Positions 61,322 through 64,000 of a DNA stretch of 64,000 bases are shown here, piece by piece. The DNA lies in NCBI RefSeq assembly GCF_040049255.1, contig NZ_JBDZDR010000007.1:198602-262601 (forward strand), read 5' to 3'. Both the position numbers and the translations under genes were made by a program. A model generated the notes under the pieces. That model was not told where the DNA came from. It searched no databases and saw only the letters and a list, made by a program, of their open reading frames with translations. Numbering within the stretch: position 1 is the first letter of the stretch; each line of letters opens with the position of its first letter. This DNA is from Pseudaminobacter sp040049255 (lineage in GTDB: Bacteria; Pseudomonadota; Alphaproteobacteria; Rhizobiales; Rhizobiaceae).

Positions 61322-61357
61322 ATCGGCCCGCGAATCCGAATCGATTCGCGGGCCGAT
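61322..61357. terminator. 15-base perfect inverted repeat between convergent wall genes
   Basis: ATCGGCCCGCGAATC (61322-61336) pairs perfectly with GATTCGCGGGCCGAT (61343-61357) around a six-base loop. It sits midway between the stops of the L,D-transpeptidase and M23 genes. There is no T-run, but the stem is very stable and could stop transcripts from both sides. Confidence 0.6.
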
Positions 61358-61427
61358 GCTTGAGGACGAATCAGTGTTGGAGATCTGGGCGCTGTCCGCC
61401 TGAGGCGGCGTGCCGAAAGTGCGAGCG

Positions 61428-63377
61428 TTAGCCGCTCGCCTTGGCGCTGCTGGCCACCTTGAGCGAGCCGCCGGCGCCGTCCTTCAGCAGGGCGTCGATT
61501 CGCTCGCGCTCGCGCTTGAAGGAAACGAGGTCGTCGCCCTGCAGCACCTTCCCCACGGGCAGGCGCACGCGCATCGGGTCGACCTTGGCGCCGTTGACCA
61601 TCAGTTCATAGTGAAGGTGCGGCCCGGTCGAGAGGCCGGTAGAGCCGAGATAGCCGATCACCTGGCCCTGGCGCACCTTGGCGCCCGGCACGATGCCCGA
61701 CGCGAAGCCGCTCTGGTGGTTGTATGAGGTCTGGTAGCCATTGGCGTGGCGGATGATGGTCTGCTTGCCGTAGCCGCCGGCCCAGGCGGCCTTTTCCACC
61801 ACGCCATTGCCCGCGGCGATGATCGGCGTTCCGGTGGGGGCTGCCCAGTCGACGCCGGTGTGCATGCGGGTATAGCCGAGCACCGGGTGCCGGCGCGCGC
61901 CGAAGCCGGAGCGGAACACGCCGTTGGGCAGCGGGTTGCGCAGCAGGAACTGCTTGGCGCTGCGGCCTTCGCCGTCGAAATAGTCGATGCTGCCGTCGCG
62001 CATCTGGAAGCGGTAGAAATTGCGGGTGGCGCCGCCGAACATCGCCGAGACGTAGAGGAGCTGCGATTCCTGGTCTTCGCCGTCGGGCTCGGAGAACAGC
62101 ACCTCGAGCCGGTCGGAGGGATTGAGGCGCGACTGGAAGTCGACCTCCGAGGCCAGCAGCTTGATGAGCTGCTTCGTCATGTCCCTCGACATGTCATAGG
62201 AATAGGCCGCCCGGTAGATGCCGTCATAGACGGTGGGCAGGTTGCCGCGCGCGGTCGCAGGAAGCGAACCGTCGAATGCCGTCAGAAGCTCCGGGTTGGG
62301 CTCGGGCTCGTCCGTGGTCACATATTGGTTGTGGTCGTTGAGCGCGATGGTCAGCAGGTGCTGGGTTCGGTTGTAGACGCTGGTGCGGACGATTCGGGCT
62401 TCGTCCCCGCGCACCTCGAGCCCGACGCGCAGCACCGCGCCGGCCTTGAGGGTCTTGCCATTGAACATCTTGCCGATGGCTTCGGCCATTGCGGCGGCAT
62501 CGTCTCCCGTATAGCCGGAATCGGCCAGGGCCTCGGCCACCTCACGCTCGATCGCGAAGGGGATGATTTCCTCCGCATAAGCCAGCGCCGAATCATCTGT
62601 TGCGCTCCGGGAGGCGACGGAGACGTTTTCCGGAACGATTCGCACGCCATAGGAGCCGGCCAGCGTCTGGGAGGCGAGCGAATCGCCGAATCGCTCCGGA
62701 TCGACATAGTGCAGCGCGGCGACCTGGACGTCGCCGTCGGTCAGAATCGCACCGGTGACCTTGACGACCTGCTCCACCTCGTCGCCGGAAAGGTCGCTCC
62801 TTTCGTCAAAGGCGGCGGTATCCATGGGGAAATCCACCGTCTTCAGGCTCATCTCGCTTTCGACCTTGACCCCGTAGACCTGGCCAGCCGGGGCGGTGGG
62901 CGTCTGTTTGGCGCCGTCCTCGGCAAAGACGTCGAGCGGATCGAAGGGCGGATAGCTGCGGGAAGTCTTGTAGCCCGCGGCCAGGGCCATCTTTACCTGG
63001 ACGAAAGGCACGGTGCGCACCACGTCGCGATCGCCGACGCGGCTGGACATGGAGACCTCGATTCGCCGCCGGTCCTTGGCCCTGGCGATCTGGCGCGACT
63101 GTACGAGTCGGCCGGTCTTGGCGCTTTGCCCGCCATCATCCTTCTGCGCAATCGTGGCCAGTTCGGCGATCTCGGGCGGCGTTGCCAGCTGCTCGCGGCC
63201 GTCGAGCGCGGCAAACAGGGCCACGCCCATGAGCACGCTCGAGGTGACGCCGGTCAGGAACGTGCCCGACAGCCAGCGTGCGGAAACCTCGCGCCGATCG
63301 GGCGGGCCGCTGCGCCCGTCCGCGATCAGCGGCGGCTCGTTGCCGAGTTCGGCTATGGTTTGATCGACATCCTGCAT
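61428..63377 (-). CDS. M23-family peptidoglycan endopeptidase
   Basis: A 649-residue zinc peptidase that cuts peptidoglycan stems. An N-terminal cytoplasmic tail and one membrane helix (about residues 37-57, LSGTFLTGVTSSVLMGVALF) anchor it. A long periplasmic part of unassigned fold follows (residues 60-470). The M23 domain has His506 and Asp510 in MHTGVDW, and HLHYEL with His587 and His589, giving the full metal-binding set of an active enzyme. The length is larger than LytM-type factors and fits the rhizobial RgsP-associated M23 (MepM-like) proteins. The ATG at 63377 (MQDVDQTIAEL) is used. Convergent with the L,D-transpeptidase. Confidence 0.92.
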   Translation of the reverse strand: MQDVDQTIAELGNEPPLIADGRSGPPDRREVSARWLSGTFLTGVTSSVLMGVALFAALDGREQLATPPEIAELATIAQKDDGGQSAKTGRLVQSRQIARAKDRRRIEVSMSSRVGDRDVVRTVPFVQVKMALAAGYKTSRSYPPFDPLDVFAEDGAKQTPTAPAGQVYGVKVESEMSLKTVDFPMDTAAFDERSDLSGDEVEQVVKVTGAILTDGDVQVAALHYVDPERFGDSLASQTLAGSYGVRIVPENVSVASRSATDDSALAYAEEIIPFAIEREVAEALADSGYTGDDAAAMAEAIGKMFNGKTLKAGAVLRVGLEVRGDEARIVRTSVYNRTQHLLTIALNDHNQYVTTDEPEPNPELLTAFDGSLPATARGNLPTVYDGIYRAAYSYDMSRDMTKQLIKLLASEVDFQSRLNPSDRLEVLFSEPDGEDQESQLLYVSAMFGGATRNFYRFQMRDGSIDYFDGEGRSAKQFLLRNPLPNGVFRSGFGARRHPVLGYTRMHTGVDWAAPTGTPIIAAGNGVVEKAAWAGGYGKQTIIRHANGYQTSYNHQSGFASGIVPGAKVRQGQVIGYLGSTGLSTGPHLHYELMVNGAKVDPMRVRLPVGKVLQGDDLVSFKRERERIDALLKDGAGGSLKVASSAKASG

Positions 63378-63669
63378 TGAAAGCGGCGGCTTTTCCTGTC
63401 CCCGAACGTCGCCGGTATTTTCACGTGAAGCCCCGACAATTGCCTGCCGGGACTGATGAAGTCAACGAAAGCTCCTTTTCGCGCCGGCCGGCAGGATCGA
63501 CGCCCCCTATATAGGCACGCGCGCGAAGGCATGAAAACGCCATGCCCAAGGCAAGACATTCACGGGGATTTGGGCCGCAATAGGGCTCCAACGGGGCCGC
63601 CCCTACCGGCGGGAATGCCTTTCACACGACCTTACGCAGGGTTTTGTTGGGTTGTCTGGTTATTGTCGC

Positions 63670-63727
63670 AAAAAATTCAAAAAAGGCGAAAAAGGTCGTT
63701 GACAGTCTGCGAGGGTGGGGCCTATAT
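63670..63727 (+). promoter_or_regulatory. rRNA operon promoter with UP-like element
   Basis: TTGACA (63699-63704) and CTATAT (63722-63727) are 17 bases apart. Three A-tracts (63670-63675, 63679-63684, 63689-63693), about nine bases apart, lie directly upstream of the -35, as in UP elements. Confidence 0.9.
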
Positions 63728-63863
63728 ACGCCTCAACAACGAGGGCGGCGCGCCGCTGGCGACGAAGAAGTTCGCTTCTAAGAAACGCCCTGGTTGACGA
63801 AATCAAGCGAGCCGCTTATAGCGACCTCGACGGGCCCCGGAGCCGAAAGCGAAACGGGCCCAC

Positions 63864-63896
63864 GACATCGTGTCTGACGATGTCTGTTCTTTGAAA
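63864..63896 (+). promoter_or_regulatory. boxB-like hairpin and boxA of the rRNA leader
   Basis: The perfect stem GACATCGT/ACGATGTC with a five-base loop (63864-63884) is followed directly by TGTTCTTTGAAA (63885-63896), a boxA of the rRNA antitermination system. The same order, hairpin then boxA, is used in other rRNA leaders to recruit Nus factors. Confidence 0.8.
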
Positions 63897-64000
63897 ATTG
63901 AAGATTGAAGAAAGAGAAACGTGGGCGGCAGAGTTCTGCTGGTCCCGGAGCGGAGACTAAAGTCTTCGCAGTGATGGGGCCGAACGAGACTTTGGCGGAC

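Larger units (their letters stand above)
63378..64000 (+). other. Upstream region and leader of an rRNA operon (16S not reached)
   Basis: From 63378 to about 63660 there is no gene. The promoter lies at 63699-63727, and the leader runs from about 63735 to beyond the right edge, including a boxA-type antitermination site. No recognisable 16S 5' end (AGAGTTTGATC) occurs before base 64000, so mature 16S begins outside the window. Confidence 0.85.

Noticed and set aside
61322..61357. Perfect inverted repeat considered as an insertion-sequence end or attachment site
   Set aside because: It is a single short hairpin between convergent genes with no second copy and no transposase, so a terminator is the simpler reading.

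Overview
The window reads as chromosomal DNA of a high-G+C alphaproteobacterium of the order Hyphomicrobiales (Rhizobiales), most likely close to Mesorhizobium/Phyllobacteriaceae. This rests on protein families typical of that group (TIGR02302/DUF4175, DUF4167, DUF1178, twin-transmembrane protein), on blocks whose order I know from rhizobia (tlpA-argH-lptM-lysA-TIGR02302; lysC-ptsP-prfA-prmC-DUF4167-clpB; comF-grxC-nitrilase-DUF1178), and on an rRNA-operon promoter and leader of rhizobial type at the right edge. The species assignment is inference; no 16S sequence is reached.

Layout. 0-7.8 kb: end of a DMT exporter with a divergent LysR gene, then the lysine/arginine block (lysA, lptM, argH) and tlpA. 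7.9-14 kb: FAD oxidoreductase, 3-hydroxyacyl-CoA dehydrogenase with etfBA, rhomboid protease, cobalamin adenosyltransferase. 14-22.7 kb: small membrane and housekeeping genes (yihY, gluQ, alkA, HNH, dsbB, yqaA), tRNA-Leu(CAA), an amino-acid binding protein, cytochrome b561. 22.9-27.2 kb: a BacA/BclA-like ABC exporter-fold protein with a degenerate ATPase, an iron-permease-family protein, and a NarL-type two-component system. 27.7-30.3 kb: three tandem genes for secreted Gly/Asn repeat proteins. 30.3-35.4 kb: two nested palindromes, an acyl-CoA synthetase, a CelD-like acetyltransferase with a polysaccharide flippase, and a SoxR-type promoter driving a small monooxygenase. 35.4-43.2 kb: secA, a parvulin isomerase, argJ, a GNAT protein, mutT, an MFS transporter. 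43.3-49 kb: orphan Flp pilin, a methyltransferase, comF, grxC, nitrilase, DUF1178, an atypical unknown gene, an EamA transporter. 49-59.7 kb: ubiG, lysC, ptsP, prfA, prmC, DUF4167, clpB. 59.8-64 kb: an L,D-transpeptidase, an M23 endopeptidase, and the promoter and leader of an rRNA operon.

Most of the window is ordinary core genome. The region most worth attention is 25.2-30.3 kb. All three secreted proteins are built on one 13-residue module (G-x-x-N-G-N-x-N-G-N-x-N-x) that I cannot assign to a described family. The first protein carries 26 modules in a row without a single insertion or deletion. The second carries an 18-residue version made by inserting five residues into the module. The third adds a (KPP)n tail and a C-terminal Cys pair. 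They lie divergently from a LuxR-type response regulator and its kinase across an AT-rich 459-base gap, and next to surface-polysaccharide genes, so a cell-surface fibre, adhesin or matrix role is a reasonable inference. Second in interest is a near-textbook SoxR operator inside a 19-bp-spaced promoter at 34.95 kb.
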